DNA of 58,133 nucleotides from Candidatus Absconditabacterales bacterium (GCA_937958645.1 CALGNI010000013.1:1-58133), one strand, 5' to 3'. Positions 31,892-43,466 are shown, counted from the stretch's first letter. Notes: generated from the sequence alone by a model not told the origin. Translations and numbers: made by a program.

Positions 31892-34342
31892 ATGGCAAAG
31901 GTGCATTTTGATGGTCTGAATGATCAAGAGGTAGTAGCTCTTCGTGAGCAGTATGGTGAGAATAAACTTCCAGAGGCAAAACCTCCAAGTAATTGGGATA
32001 TTTTTCTGGAGCAAGTAAAGAGTCCGTTGGTGTATGTATTGATCGCTGCGTGAATAGTGACGATCTTGATGGATCATATGGAAGATGCAGTGATTATTTT
32101 TGCTGCAGTGATCTTAAATGCTGCCTTGTGATTTTATCAAGAAAAACGTGCGGACAATGCTTTGCAGGCTCTGAAGAATATGCTTCAGCCCTTAGCAAAT
32201 GTTTTTAGAAACGGAGAAAGAAAAGAAATTCCTTCTTCTGAAATCGTTCCTGGTGATTTTGTATGGATTCATAGTGGTGATAAGATTGCTGCTGATGGAG
32301 TGATGGTAGATTCAAATAGGTTGTTTGTTCAAGAAGCGATGCTAACGGGTGAATCTGTTGCGTTGAAAAAAGAAGATACGGATACGGTGTTTATGGGAAC
32401 GATCGTGCAAGGTGGCCAATGAACCATGAAAGTAACTAAGACATGAGTTGACACAGAGATGTGAGCGATTGCTTCGAATCTCACTACATGACATGAACCG
32501 ACACCACTACAAAAACAACTTGACGCTTTCTCCAAACAAATTACTTGGATCGTAGTAATTGTGGTATTGGTAGTATTTTTATTGGGTGCTATCACGGGCA
32601 AGTCATTAGTCGATGTGTTTACCACTGCCGTTGCGTTAGCAGTAGGTGCGATTCCTGAAGGACTTTTAATTGCTTTGACGGTAGTGTTGGCTGTAGGGAT
32701 GCAGAGAATTTTGAAAAGAAAATGATTGGTAAAATCATTGCTGTCAGCGGAAACCTTGGGAGGAGTGACGACTATTTGTACCGATAAGACAGGAACCCTC
32801 ACGCAAGGAAAGATGGAGATTATTATGACCAATGGTGATGATGCACAAATGGCGAAACAAGCTTGGCTAGCTAATGATCAAGACAATGCGGTAGCACTAG
32901 CAACTGCAGAATGGTCAATGGCACAAGGTGCTGATCCAGTGGCACTTGAAAAAAATCATGAAGAGATTGATAGTATTCCTTTTTCTTCTGAAAATAAATG
33001 TATCGTGTCATTGCATAAGGATGGAGATAAAAATATCTTGTTTGTGAACGGAGCGCCTGATTTCTTGCTAGAACGATGTGATCTTTCTGATTCGAAGAAA
33101 CAAGAATTGTTAGATAAGATCGTGAACTATACCAAAAAATGATATAGACTCGTAGGATATGGGTGGAAAGAAGTGCCTGCTACGATGACTGAAGCTACCT
33201 TGGAAGAAGCTCGCAAAGGATTGACCTGGGCATGATTTCTTTGAATGTCGGATCCAGTGAGAGAGGATGTTGCAGTATCATTGGCAAAAGCTAAGGAAGC
33301 GGGAATTAAGATGATCGTGATTACTTGAGATTTTCCAAATACTGCTAAGCATATCTTGGAGCAATTGGACGTAGCTGTAGCAGATGATCATATCAAGCTA
33401 GGTGCGGATCTTGCTCAGATGTCTGATGAAGAACTCACGAAGTACTTATGATGAGATGATCAAGTAAAACTCTTTGCTCGTACCAAGCCAGAACAAAAGA
33501 TGCGTATCGTTGATTCCTTGAAAGCACAAGGAGAAATCGTTGCGATGATGGGTGATGGAGTAAATGATGCTCCAGCACTCCAAAAAGCTGACATTGGTAT
33601 TGTAGTTGGGGATGCAACTGATGTTGCGAAGGAATCTGCTGATCTTATTCTGATGGATTCATCTTTTAGTACCATTATTGGTGCGATTGAAGAAGGACGC
33701 GGTATGTTTGATAATATTAGAAAAGTAATCTTGTATTTGATGTCTGATGCTTTCGTTGAGATCTTCGCGATCTTGATGGCGATGATTTTAGGATATCCTA
33801 TGCCGATCTTAGCTTCGCAAATTCTTTGGATCAATCTCGTATCAGATGGATTCCCGAGTCTTGCATTGACCGTAGATCCTATTAGAGGGAGTATTATGCA
33901 GCAAGGACCGAGAGATACCAAAGAGCTTTTGGTTTCATGATGGATGAAAAAGATGATTCTTTTGGTCTCATTGATTGGGGCGATCGGAGGATTTATTTTG
34001 TTCGTAGTGATTTTAAAACAAACTGACAATATTGAACTCGCTCGTTCAGTTGCTTTCTTCACCTTTGGAGCTAAGTCATTGATCTATGTATTCTCTATTA
34101 GAACCTTGACTGAACCAGTATGGAAATCAAATATCTTCGAAAATAAACGACTCTGGTTATGAATCTTGTGATGAGCGGTTCTTATCGCTGCGCCATTCCT
34201 GATCCCAGGTCTAGGTAAATTCCTTTCAGTAGTACAGTTTAGCGAAATGGGTAATCGATGGATGCGAGGTATCGCAGTAGCATTTGCAATGATGTTCGCA
34301 ATTGAGTTGATGAAGTTGGTGTTGTTTAGGAAGGTAAAATAA
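31892..34342 (+). CDS. cation-transporting P-type ATPase
   Basis: 816 residues, TAA stop. The phosphorylation site is ICTDKTGTLTQGK (Asp near residue 298), the transduction motif MLTGES, the membrane motif AVGAIPEGLL, the nucleotide domain around KGYRLVGYG, and the hinge MMGDGVNDAPAL. The N-terminal cation-ATPase domain and the PEGL motif place it with P2-type (Ca2+/Mn2+ or Na+/K+-like) pumps, not with the CPx heavy-metal pumps. It uses ATP to move a cation across the membrane, with ten helices expected. The exact ion cannot be fixed from sequence. UGA glycines occur throughout. Confidence 0.93.
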
Positions 34343-34350
34343 ATACGGAA

Positions 34351-34390
34351 GGCGCGGTCAGCGACCGAGCGTTCGGCGACCAGCGCATTC
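34351..34390. repeat. GCGCGGTC palindromic repeat, copy 2
   Basis: GCGCGGTCAGCGACCGAGCG followed by GTTCGGCGACCAGCGCATTCG, a degenerate double copy of the family also seen at 7517 and 47822. Confidence 0.7.
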
Positions 34391-34391
34391 G

Positions 34392-34418
34392 GGACGTAAT
34401 GATTTGCGTCCTTTTTTT
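34392..34418 (+). terminator. terminator of P-type ATPase gene
   Basis: GGACG, 10-nt loop, CGTCC, then seven T. Confidence 0.75.
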
Positions 34419-34421
34419 ACG

Positions 34422-34455
34422 AAAAAAAACACCCTTTCCTGAAAACAGGAAAGGG
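34422..34455 (-). terminator. terminator facing the minus strand
   Basis: CCCTTTCCTG, loop AAAA, CAGGAAAGGG, with an eight-T run on the minus strand. It would end the minus-strand transcript coming from the rhomboid gene. Confidence 0.9.
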
Positions 34456-34674
34456 CTCTTAGTATCGTCATTTTTTTCTTTTGTATCAAATGTTTTTAGG
34501 GTGGCATACTCAGTTTCAAGCTAGGCTCAAAGATTTTTGAGTTTAACTTGAGAATAAGCATGATGAATGGTTTGTGTAATGCGGAATCAATAAAGCTTTT
34601 ATTTATGATTGATATATTTTGATTCTTTTTCTTTATAGGAATAGTGGAGCGTTTGGCAAGGAGAAAAAAAGAAT

Positions 34675-34803
34675 TTAGGAATTAGAATTTAGAGTGAAGT
34701 TATTATCCTTTAGTGCTACATCTATTCACGTGTTGAAGTGGGACAAAGCAATTTCTCCAGCTGATTCTAAGATGGAGATAATATCATTATGAAGGTTTAG
34801 CAT
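34675..34803 (-). pseudogene. N-terminal fragment of an inositol monophosphatase-family gene
   Basis: 42 codons: MLNLHNDIISILESAGEIAL, SHFNTGIDVALKDN, then TAA. This matches the first helix and strand of the inositol-monophosphatase family (ESAGEIAL followed by a K-D/N position). The catalytic motifs (GEE, DPIDGT, WD) are not found downstream, where I see no coding sequence. It is a remnant behind the rhomboid gene. Confidence 0.55.
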
Positions 34804-34856
34804 TTTTTCTGAAAAAATAAATTATCAATCTTCCATTATCCACTCTCAATTATTCT

Positions 34857-35606
34857 CTACCCAAATGGTCTCTTTTTTCCGGTCAATCATCCAATAAGAT
34901 CTCTCATGCTAGCGGTCTTGGTTTCCCCTCCTTTCCCATTGAGCGTAAGATTATGGTCTTTATCGTTTTTGAACCGTTTTCCTGCAACTCGACCAAATGC
35001 AAATCATCCGATATGCGCCCACCAAGCTGTTCCTCATCCTTCACCTCATCAAGTTACTGTTGATCATACTCCAGAAAATAATTGCATCCCGATCCAGATC
35101 AGGAGAAAATAACTTGCTGGGACGAGCATGGTTCTCATGCCATACACGTACAGCATCTTAACATTGGATCCTGGGAACATCACGAGGTAGGCTCACAGGA
35201 CTGCAGCGATAGCTCCTGAAGCTCCTACCGCAGGGATGCTGCTTCCTACATTGAAAATAATATGTGCAGCACTGGCTGCGAATCCTCACAGAAGATAAAA
35301 GATCAAAAATTTCGTATTTCCGATACTTGCTTCGATATTATCACCAAAGACATACAGGTACAGCATATTTCCGATCAAATGCATCCATCCTCCATGCAAG
35401 AACATATTCGTGATCAATGTATATCGATCTTGTCCAGCAACGATCTCTGCTGGGATTGATCAGAATGTGGTTACAAATTCATTGAATCATGCAGAATTTA
35501 GTGTCGCTTGAAACAAAAATACTGCAATATTGATAGCAAGAAAAATCCGTGAAAAAATCGGTTTGTGACCTTCATGAACTTGATCATCTCAGATGGGGAA
35601 AAACAT
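34857..35606 (-). CDS. rhomboid family intramembrane serine protease
   Basis: 249 residues, TAG stop. It has six or more membrane helices with the rhomboid signatures: [24 protein letters not shown], written here as [14 protein letters not shown], catalytic Ser in [10 protein letters not shown] (S130) and catalytic His in AWWAHIGGFAFG (H197). It cleaves membrane-spanning substrates. A soluble basic C-terminal tail of about 40 residues follows. Of roughly 38 glycines I count about 11 UGA codons, a useful measure of normal UGA use here. The many signal-anchored proteins nearby are possible substrates. Confidence 0.93.
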
Positions 35607-35671
35607 GTATATTCCATTAAATAAACACCATTAAAATACTGATTCTCCTACTTCATGCAAGTCACCATTTT

Positions 35672-35700
35672 TTGACAGAATGTTCTAAGATAAGTATAAT
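35672..35700 (+). promoter_or_regulatory. consensus promoter of 35730 gene
   Basis: TTGACA 35672-35677, 17-bp spacer, TATAAT 35695-35700. Confidence 0.9.
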
Positions 35701-35729
35701 TTAAATGAAGTTTTTTTTGTGAAACACCA

Positions 35730-38615
35730 ATGTTTTGATCGTCTTCTAAAATATACGAAGAATGAAAATGAATCCGTTTACTGATTCTATGACTTTTCTT
35801 GCTTGCAATTTTTGGAGTTTGGTGATCATTTGAAAATATACAGATGAGTTTTTGACAGGCAATGTCGATTGATGATTCTGGAGATATTGATGCAGTGCAT
35901 AGTGATTTTGGTGGCTATTGGTATGCTGACGAAGCAAGCTACAATTCAAATCCAGTAAGACCTGATATTTTCCATAACCTCTTAGCCTTTGAGATTGGAG
36001 GAGTGACTTATTCTACTGCTGTAGATGATAGTGTGTTAACAAATGAATGAGTGAGTTTTTTGCCCTGATCATATCAGGCTTTTGCACCAACAAGCGCGAT
36101 AGCTAGTCTTGTTGGTCAAGCTGCGTTTCAGGATGGTGATCTTTCTGCAGTAGTACAAGAATTTCCTACTCCGGGAGACGATGTGACTCCTTATATTACA
36201 GAATGAATACAGGGTCTGGGCCTAGGTTCATTTGCAAATAATGTAGGATGAACGTTTGAGTTTATGGTATCAAACCTGTGAACAAGTGTGATTGGTGACT
36301 TGCAACCAGATATCATTTATTTTAACTGAGCGATAGCCTGAAGTGATGAAATTGTTTTTCGATTTGAGGATGTCTGATGAAATCAATTGTGAGAGCAAGT
36401 GACCGCTGTAGAAGATAGACCTAACCTTTGAAAGATCGTGAATGACCGTATGAATATTCAAACAGGAGCTGCTACGGCTTTAAATAGATCGCAGCCATTA
36501 GAGGGATTTTGATTTGATCTTTCTGAATTTGACCTCACTACTGCAGAACTAGCTCTAGTGAATTCCTTATCGATGCAGCTGTCAAGTAAGGCTGATCCTA
36601 CTTTTATTGCTTATAATACCGCTGCGTTAGTAGTGAGTGCTTGCTGAAATGGTATAGTAGAGGAAGAAGAAGAATGTGACGATGGAAATGATGACGAAAC
36701 AGACGAATGTTCAAGTAGTTGTGAAATTATAGAATGTGATGAGTGATCAGAAAGAATCAATCGTGTCTGTACTCCATGTGGGATGGAATGACAAGTAGTT
36801 TGCGATGATGGATGTGATGAATGATTAGTTGATGATTGATGAATCTGTGCAGCATGTGGAAGTGAGGGAGAGCCAGAGTGTAGTGACTGATGTGATGAAT
36901 GACTTATACAACAATGATGAGTGTGTGTATTATGCTGAAGTGAGGGAGAGCCGCTGTGTACTGATGGATGTGATGAATGATTGATTGATCAGTGATGAAT
37001 CTGTACTGCTTGCTGAGACTTATGACAACCCACATGTGATATCTGATGTATGCCATGATTGGTGGATCAGTGATGAATCTGTGTAATGTGCGGTGAAGAT
37101 GGTCAACCTGAGTGTAATGAAGGATGTGAAGAATGAACTGTCTCGATTGATGGTGTTTGTACTACTTGTGGTTCATTAGATGAACCTGTTTGTCAATTCA
37201 ATGCTTGTGATTCTTCATGATTGGCATGAGTTGAAGGAATTTGTGTAGCATGTGGATCACTAGATGAGCCAGTGTGTCAATTCAATGCTTGTGACTCTTT
37301 ATGATTGGTATGAGTTGAAGAGATTTGTGTAGCATGTGGATCACTAGATGAGCCAGTGTGTGAAGGAAATACTTGTGAGTCTTGATTAGTTTGATCAGCA
37401 TGATTTTGTGTTCCTTGTGGTGCTTTGGGGGAAAGAGTGTGTGAGGATGCGAATGCTTGTGAGGATGCAGATGGGATGTGTAATGGATTTGGTTGTGAAG
37501 ATGCAATGATTGATAGTGAAGGATGGTGTAGAGCGCATGTCGATTCTGTTAATAAGTCAAAAGTAGATGTAAGAAGTAAACAAGATGATGATGAGGATGA
37601 AGAGGAGTATGAAATGCCGCTGGTGTATATCTGAATTCAGATGGAGGGAGAAGTGAGTTGTGCGTGAAGATTTGAATGACAGATAACGATTAATGATGAT
37701 AATTTTGAGGGTGATCTTGAATCAGTAAGAATCATGTTTGATGGTCCGACCCGAAAGGTGATTATTCCTCGTGTAAGAGATGATGGAAGCTTTAGCTTTG
37801 CTTTTGATCCTTATTTCGTGGATGATGGGGATTATACGATATTTTATAATGCTAAGCATAGATTGCATCCTTCGGATTGAGGATCTTTCAAGGTTGAAGT
37901 GGACTGTAGTTGATATGTTCAGGAGCCTGAATTTGAAGAGGAGATTCAAGACGATCCTGTTCAAGAGGAAGTTGTTCAAGAAGAAAACAATCAAAATACT
38001 TCTGAACAAGAACCAAGTAAAGAACAAGAAACTTTTCCTAAAGTCGCAAAGTCAGAGCCTGTTGCTGAAAAAATTGAAGCTGAAGTTGACCTGTTTGATT
38101 CGGCCCCTGTTGTGGAAACTGCACCAGAAAATCTCCCAGAAGAGCCTGAGAGCTACCAGATTGTTAACATACAAGAGTCAGAAGAGGTAGAAGAGCTAGA
38201 ACTAGAAACAGAGGCAGTTTGAAAGGTGGAAGCAGAGCCAGAAGTGATTGACACTGATCCAGATGGAGATGGTTTAGAAAATTTCGATGAATACAGATTT
38301 GGTTCTGATATTAATAATTCAGATACTGATGGTGATGGATTGAATGATTTTGAAGAAGTGCGTGTCCATAACACTGACCCATTAAATTCAGATACTGATG
38401 GAGGAGGTGTCCAGGATGGAGTAGAAATTTCTCAAGGAAATAATCCTCTTGATCGTAAAGATGATATATATGACAATGCAGCCGCTATCTTAGATATTGA
38501 ACTTAAGCAGCAGTTACAGAACCAGTTCTTCAACTCTGCGACTGACCCGGTGGATGCCCAATATGATCGACTCCCTCCTAGGATACCGTTGACCGGTGCG
38601 TGAGTACATAACTAA
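35730..38615 (+). CDS. giant exported Cys-rich protein with calcium-type repeats, ends in IPLTGA
   Basis: 961 residues, TAA stop. A signal segment (RLLILGLFLLAIFGVW) leads into an N-terminal spondin-like beta domain (AFEIGGVTYSTAVDDS, PGDDVTPYI). A DUF4215-type knot follows: CGNGIVEEEEECDDGNDD. Next come about ten Cys-rich units of 26-30 residues with C-x2-C-G and GL...GGIC-x2-C spacing. A beta domain, a long Glu-rich linker and thrombospondin type-3-like DxDGDGL repeats (DTDPDGDGLENFDEY, SDTDGDGLNDFEE) follow. The end is PPRIPLTGAGVHN, related to the LPxTGA ends elsewhere. The Cys units would need oxidative folding. It is probably a surface adhesin. Confidence 0.85.
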
Positions 38616-38631
38616 TGATGCTTGCGCGTTA

Positions 38632-39306
38632 CTATTTTGGTTTTCCAAAGGCTTTTTTCATGAAGAGATTCCAAGGTTTTGCGGCGAATCGATGCGTCAT
38701 ACAAAATTCGATGAGATCGTCTCTGAGGATATCTTTTTCTGTGTGTTTTTTGAAAAAATAGAATTGCTTGTTGAATAGCAAAGGATTTGTGAGTGATTTT
38801 TCCTGAAATTCTTTGGGGAGTCTCTTGTTTTTTTTTCCTTGGAGTTCTCCGAAGACTGAATGGAGTGTGCTATCAGCAAGTAGTTTTTCCGCTTTTTTTT
38901 GGTGCTGGGAAAGGTGGATTCTGATGGCTTGGAGCTGGTATTTATCTGGAGAAAAGATTCCGCTTCCAAACTGGAGACCAGCATGTCCGACCTGAAGATA
39001 CAGACCCGGATTGATCATGTCTTTGCGTCCTCATTTGCTGATTACTGCCGACATATGAGTCTTGTAGGGAGTTTTGTCTTTGGAAAACCTAATATCACGA
39101 TTGATACGAAATTTGGCGTGCTTAGGTTCTATCATGATTTCAGGGGCGTCCTTTTGCACTTGTTTGATCAAATCTCTAAGAAAATGATCAAAACGATCCT
39201 TCACCTCATCATGATACCACTGTCTATTTTCATCAAACCAATCCTTGTGGTTGTGTCCGGCAAGGTGTTCGAAGAATTGGAGAGTGCGGGGAGTGAAGTA
39301 GGGCAT
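38632..39306 (-). CDS. DUF2461 family protein
   Basis: 224 residues, TAG stop. It matches the DUF2461/TIGR02453 layout: LQFFEHLAGHNHKDWFDENR at the start, then KHAKFRINRDIRFSKDKTPY, GLYLQVGHAGLQFGSGIF and the end HRFAAKPWNLFMKKAFG. The family is widespread and of unknown function, cytoplasmic. The two glycines after VISK are UGA. It is convergent with the 35730 gene. Confidence 0.88.
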
Positions 39307-39320
39307 GATAGAATAAGAAA

Positions 39321-39368
39321 GTAAGTTGGTAGGTTGGTATATTAGTGCATTAGCTCGAGCAAAGATAC
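39321..39368. repeat. AT-rich palindrome family, interrupted copy
   Basis: AGGTTGGTATATTAG and ATTAGCTCGAGC match the 6491 palindrome. The expected matching arm (CTTACAAATATACTAATATA) lies at 39534-39556, beyond the MITE-like element, which may have inserted into it. Confidence 0.6.
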
Positions 39369-39533
39369 TAAGGAAGCTCTGAAATAGCTTATATTTTAGA
39401 AATAATTATATTTCATGAATAATAGCAAAAAATGAATTGGCTTGTTTAAGCTTCCTTGGGGAACCGTGAAAAATGAAATAATCGAAAATAATAAAAATTC
39501 TTTTCAATTCTTTAATTTATCAGAAGTTCCCTA
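39369..39533. mobile_element. MITE-like element, copy A
   Basis: About 165 bp with inverted ends TAAGGAAGCTCTGA and TCAGAAGTTCCCTA (imperfect). The right half (AAGCTTCCTTGGGGAACC, then AATTCTTTTCAATTCTTTAA) is shared with copy B at 51042. It encodes no protein. Confidence 0.65.
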
Positions 39534-39559
39534 ACTTACAAATATACTAATATACTTTT

Positions 39560-39937
39560 TTATTCACTCGTCCATATCTCTTCTCCAGCAGTAACTTCAG
39601 GCGCTTCCCCTGATTTCATAGCGGTGAGTCTTTCGTCTTTGCTGACTACTGCGTCTTTGGCGAATCGTTCGAGCATCTCTGTATCTTCAGGAAAATAGAA
39701 CACATGAGGGATTCATGGTTCGACGTGGATGAGTTCACCGGGGAGTATCTCTAGACTTTCGTCTCTATCTCCAAGATCTAAGGTGATTTTGACTCTTCAG
39801 GTCAACAATACGAAGGTTTTTTCTTCTGAGTAAGAACTCCCTCATCTCCATTCTCCTTCTTTGGTAAACAGCGTATAGATACGATTTTCTTGGAGATCAT
39901 GCGTGAGGAGTATTCCTTTGTTGTTTTCTTTTTTCAT
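39560..39937 (-). CDS. cupin-domain protein
   Basis: 125 residues, TAA stop. A single small beta barrel: TFVLLTGRVKITLDLG, PGELIHVEPGIPHVFYF, with the PHVFYF end of cupin motif 2. Only part of the usual metal-binding His set is visible, so metal binding is unsure. The glycines of GGSS and PGIP are UGA. It may bind a small molecule or sugar. It is first in a run of minus-strand housekeeping genes but is separated from them by 9-bp repeats. Confidence 0.75.
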
Positions 39938-39940
39938 GGG

Positions 39941-39990
39941 GATTAGGTGAATTGGATAAATTGGGTGAATTAGGTAAGTTAGGCAGAGAA
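39941..39990. repeat. 9-bp degenerate tandem repeat
   Basis: Units of the form GTGAATTGG / ATAAATTGG / GTAAGTTAG in 9-bp steps, as at 23418. Confidence 0.7.
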
Positions 39991-40009
39991 CTAGGACCGA
40001 AGGGACTTA

Positions 40010-40294
40010 TTATTTCGACTCTTGTGCTTGTGTATTATTTAGTTTCTCTAGAACTGTATCAATTTCTCTCGCAAGATCGAGATCTTTTTGAGTAACAGTA
40101 TGATCTGCATCATGAGTCGTTAGTGCTATTGTAAGTTCTTTGTAATTCTTAAGCTGTATATCAGGATGATGTTGAGCTCTTTCAGCTTTGGGGACAATGA
40201 GATTGATGATATGAACCGCATTGACGAAATTTTCACAGATGATAGTACGGGTTAGAGTATTGTTTGAAAGAGTTCGTCATTGAGGAGTTTGCAT
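40010..40294 (-). CDS. pterin-4a-carbinolamine dehydratase (PCD/DCoH) family
   Basis: 94 residues, TAA stop. The active-site block is KAERAQHHPDIQLKNYKEL, with the His-His-Pro-Asp-Ile core, followed by TIALTTHDADHTVTQKDLDLA. These enzymes dehydrate 4a-hydroxytetrahydrobiopterin; in bacteria without an aromatic hydroxylase the role is uncertain. The usual Gly in THDxxGLT is replaced (DADHT). Confidence 0.88.
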
Positions 40295-40493
40295 TGCCTT
40301 GATAAAAAGATATAAAATATTGGAATAAAGTGTGATTGATAGAATATGTATTGAGTGTAGACAATTAGTATGTTGGCTTGGAAGCAGCTATTCATTTAAA
40401 GTACTAGGTAATACTTCGCTAATCTAACTTGATATATACAGAGAGTTGATTGTTCATAGCCTTAGAAGTAGTATGCGGTATCCGCAGTTCATA

Positions 40494-40907
40494 CTATTTC
40501 TTCAGGCTTTTTTTTATGCTCGTAGAAATTATATTATTCAGGCTTTCTGGCTTATACTTTCCCTGGATAGTATCCAAATCATAAAACCCTACTTCAGAAT
40601 TTTCAAAACCATGACTCGCTTTGCTGAGGTCGATATCCATGAAATCTTCTGGATTCAGAATTTCATATCGGAGATCAACGACTGACTCGCCATTTTTCTT
40701 TCTCAAAAAATCATTGATGTGAAGGAGTTTCCCAATGCTTGCTACCACTCAGAGTTCTTCCATAAGTTCTCTAGCTAGACACTGTTTCACAAGCTCTCCT
40801 TCTTCTAGAGTCCCTCAAGGTAAACAGAAGAAGTCTTCCTTTTTGAGTTTACACAAAAAGATTTTCCCTTTGGGATTGATAATTACTCATCTCGCTTTGA
40901 TTTGCAT
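40494..40907 (-). CDS. Nudix hydrolase
   Basis: 137 residues. The Nudix box starts PGGTLEEGELVKQCLARELM and ends EELGV, giving the pattern G-x5-E-x7-REx2EExG; two of its glycines are UGA, so the standard code destroys the motif. It would cleave a nucleoside diphosphate linked to another group. The substrate is not predictable. The RAYT gene lies upstream in the same orientation. Confidence 0.92.
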
Positions 40908-40994
40908 GACACAGGTAAAGGCTAAATACGTTTGAGTTTAAGAAAAAGGTGAGTGGTGTAAATAGAACGATTGTTTGAACCATTGTTTAAATAA

Positions 40995-41588
40995 TTATTT
41001 CTTTTTCCAGTTTTTAGGATTGTTTATGATATATCGCCTGATGTGATTATATGCCTCTTGATCACGAATGATGCGGTCGTGGTAGCGAGGTTGTCGGGAG
41101 AATTTTTTGTTGTGTTTTTGGCGTATTGTTTTTGTGCAAATTGATTTATAAGACCCAATAATTGTTGATACAGATCCAGGTTTTGGTGATATTCATTTTT
41201 TTGGTATGGTTTTTTTATTACGATTATTGTGTAGGGACAACGGCATTGCCTTGTCCTGACGTGAAGGACGACGCAGTGCATCGTCCGTACGTGTATGCGA
41301 GGATATATTTTTATTATTATTTAATAGTAATATGCCGTGTATGTGATTGGGCATCACGATGAATTCATCGATATTGACGTGATCGAAATGATTGGGTATT
41401 TCAGTTCGATATTTTTTTACAATATTTCCCAAGTTATTTAAAATCATCTTTCCGTTTTTGATTTCTCCGAAAAAATGTTGATGGAAGAGCGTATTAAAGG
41501 TAATAAAATACGCGCCAGCGTTCGTATAGTCAAACGTCGGATGACGAGGTGATTTGCGAGTATGAAATTTACGATGATGGTGAGACAT
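40995..41588 (-). mobile_element. RAYT / IS200-like Y1 transposase
   Basis: 197 residues, TAA stop, intact under code 25. It has the Y1 transposase His-hydrophobic-His motif in FIVMPNHIHGILLL, an insert, then KPGSVSTIIGSYKSI and YHDRIIRDQEAYNHIRRYI with NNPKNW at the end, characteristic of REP-associated tyrosine transposases. These act on short palindromic repeats without terminal inverted repeats. The gene is followed upstream by about 400 bp rich in palindromes that may be its substrates. Confidence 0.9.
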
Positions 41589-41999
41589 TTGCTGATTCTA
41601 CCGATTTCTCTTTGCTTTTTTTGTTGTTTGCTGTGAAAAAATTATGAAAATTATCAGAATTTTCAATTTTTCACTATCAGCTTTGCATATATTCGGATAA
41701 TTACCTCGTCACTTTAGTGTCGCTACGCTCCTGCATCTTCGATGTGCGAGGCAATCAAAGAAAACCTACTTCTTCATGATTGATAATGAATTCGTCGATA
41801 TCCGAACGAAACAAAATATCGATTATCGAAGAATGAGATAAAAATTTAGGCGAATACTTTCACTTCGTGAAAGCGGTGCATACACTACCTCGTGCCCTTG
41901 CGGTCGAGGTGAGTCTAAATTTAGATATTTTGTTTTATTATTTGTAGCTATATCCTCGTCCCTTCGGTCCTTGTTTATAGACAAGTAATTACCCTTCGA
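41589..41999. repeat. palindrome-rich spacer next to RAYT gene
   Basis: No gene seen. It holds several hairpins: CTTTCAC-TTC-GTGAAAG, CATC-TTC-GATG, CCTCG-N12-CGAGG, and inverted pieces ATATTCGGATAATTACC / CGATATCCGAAC. The density suits REP-like sequences processed by the adjacent transposase; it may also contain the promoter of that gene. Confidence 0.6.
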
Positions 42000-43376
42000 T
42001 TATTTTACGCTAAATACAATCGCCTTCTTGTTCGTGAAACTTCTCAATCCTTCTGGTCCATTTTCTTTTCCGTATCCAGATTTTCTTACTCATCAAAAAG
42101 GAAGAGAGGCTTTGGATCATGCTGGATTGTTGATGAAGATCATTCATCCATCGAGTTGGTCTGCTACTTCTTTGAGTTGTTCGATATCGTCTCATCGGAC
42201 GGTCGCTGAGAGTCAGAAGTCAGAGTTGTTTGCTAGGGCGATCGCTTCTGCGGTATCTTTTGCTTTGATGACTGAAGCCACTGGTCCAAAGAGCTCTTCG
42301 CGGAAGCTTGTCATCTCAGGAGTAACGTCGGCTAATAAGGTGGGTGCATAAAATTGCCCATTATCTCCAAGCACTTTTCCTCCAGTAACCAATCTTGCTC
42401 CATCTGCTATTGAGCGTTGCACTTGTTCATCTACTTCCTTTACTTGGTCAGTACTTGAAAGTGGAGGGAGGGTAGTTTCTTTGTTCATAGGGTCTCATCG
42501 GGTTACTTGTTGTTCCATGTATATTCACATTTTTTCAACGAATTTGTCATAGTATGGCGCCAGTACGATAAACCTCTTAGATCCATTGCATCTTTGTCCT
42601 CAGTTGTTGATACGGCATGCAACCGCGTCAGCTACCATTTGGTCAGTATTTTCGTGCTCCAGCACGATAAAGGCATCGTTTCCTCCCAGTTCAAGCACAG
42701 ATGGCTTGAGATATTTCCCAGCCAATGCTCCCACAGCAGATCCAGCTCTTTCTCAACCTGTAAGATTGGTTCAGATGATGAGGGGATTCGCTAAGATGTG
42801 TTCTGATTGAGATCATGAACTATACAGGTTGGTGTAGATTCCTTTGGGGAATCATGCATCTGTGAAGAGATCTTCGATAGCTTGTCCACATAGTGGTACA
42901 TTGGATGAGTGCTTATACACCGTCGTGTTCCCTGCCATGATGTTCGCTACAGCAGCTCTCAGCACTTGATTGAAGGGGAAGTTCCATGGAGCGATACCAT
43001 AGATGACCCCGAGAGAGTCGTATTTGTATTTTCCTGTCAAACCATCATGCTCAAATGTTTCATCTCATAGGATACGTTCAGCATTATTTGCATATCGTCT
43101 GATGAGGTTTGCAGTCCCTTTGATTCATGATGTAGCTGCATGATACAACCTTCCCATTTCTTTCGTTTCTAATGCTGCAAGAGCTTCATTCCTCTCATCC
43201 ATCACATCAGCCAACTTCAGAAAAAGTTCCTGCCTATGAGAGAATGAAGTCTTCTTCCAGTCTAGGTATGCTTCGTGTGCGGTTTGAATTATCTCGTCGA
43301 GCTCTTCATTGGTGTGTCTGGTGAAGGTTCAGTTTTTTTCTAGTGTGTAGGGATTGATAGAGTCGAAGGTGGACAT
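42000..43376 (-). CDS. aldehyde dehydrogenase (succinate-semialdehyde type)
   Basis: 458 residues, TAA stop. NAD(P)-binding and catalytic landmarks are [37 protein letters not shown] with the general-base Glu, [13 protein letters not shown] with the nucleophile Cys, and [10 protein letters not shown]. Residue order and length fit the succinate-semialdehyde / non-phosphorylating aldehyde dehydrogenase group. It oxidises an aldehyde to an acid with NAD(P)+. The expected GSTxxG is TGGERAG. Many glycines are UGA. The single gene lies between Nudix and RAYT genes. Confidence 0.92.
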
Positions 43377-43466
43377 GATGTAAAGTGTAAAATATAAAGT
43401 TGAAAGTGTAAAGCTCTTTTTATGTAGTGATTTTACTTGTATTGGACTATTTATGAACAGGAGGAG

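Noticed and set aside
37282-37506. Minus-strand His-rich open frame
   Set aside because: It is the shadow of the plus-strand Cys-rich repeats, whose frame has signal peptide and domains; the His come from reverse-reading repeated GTG codons.
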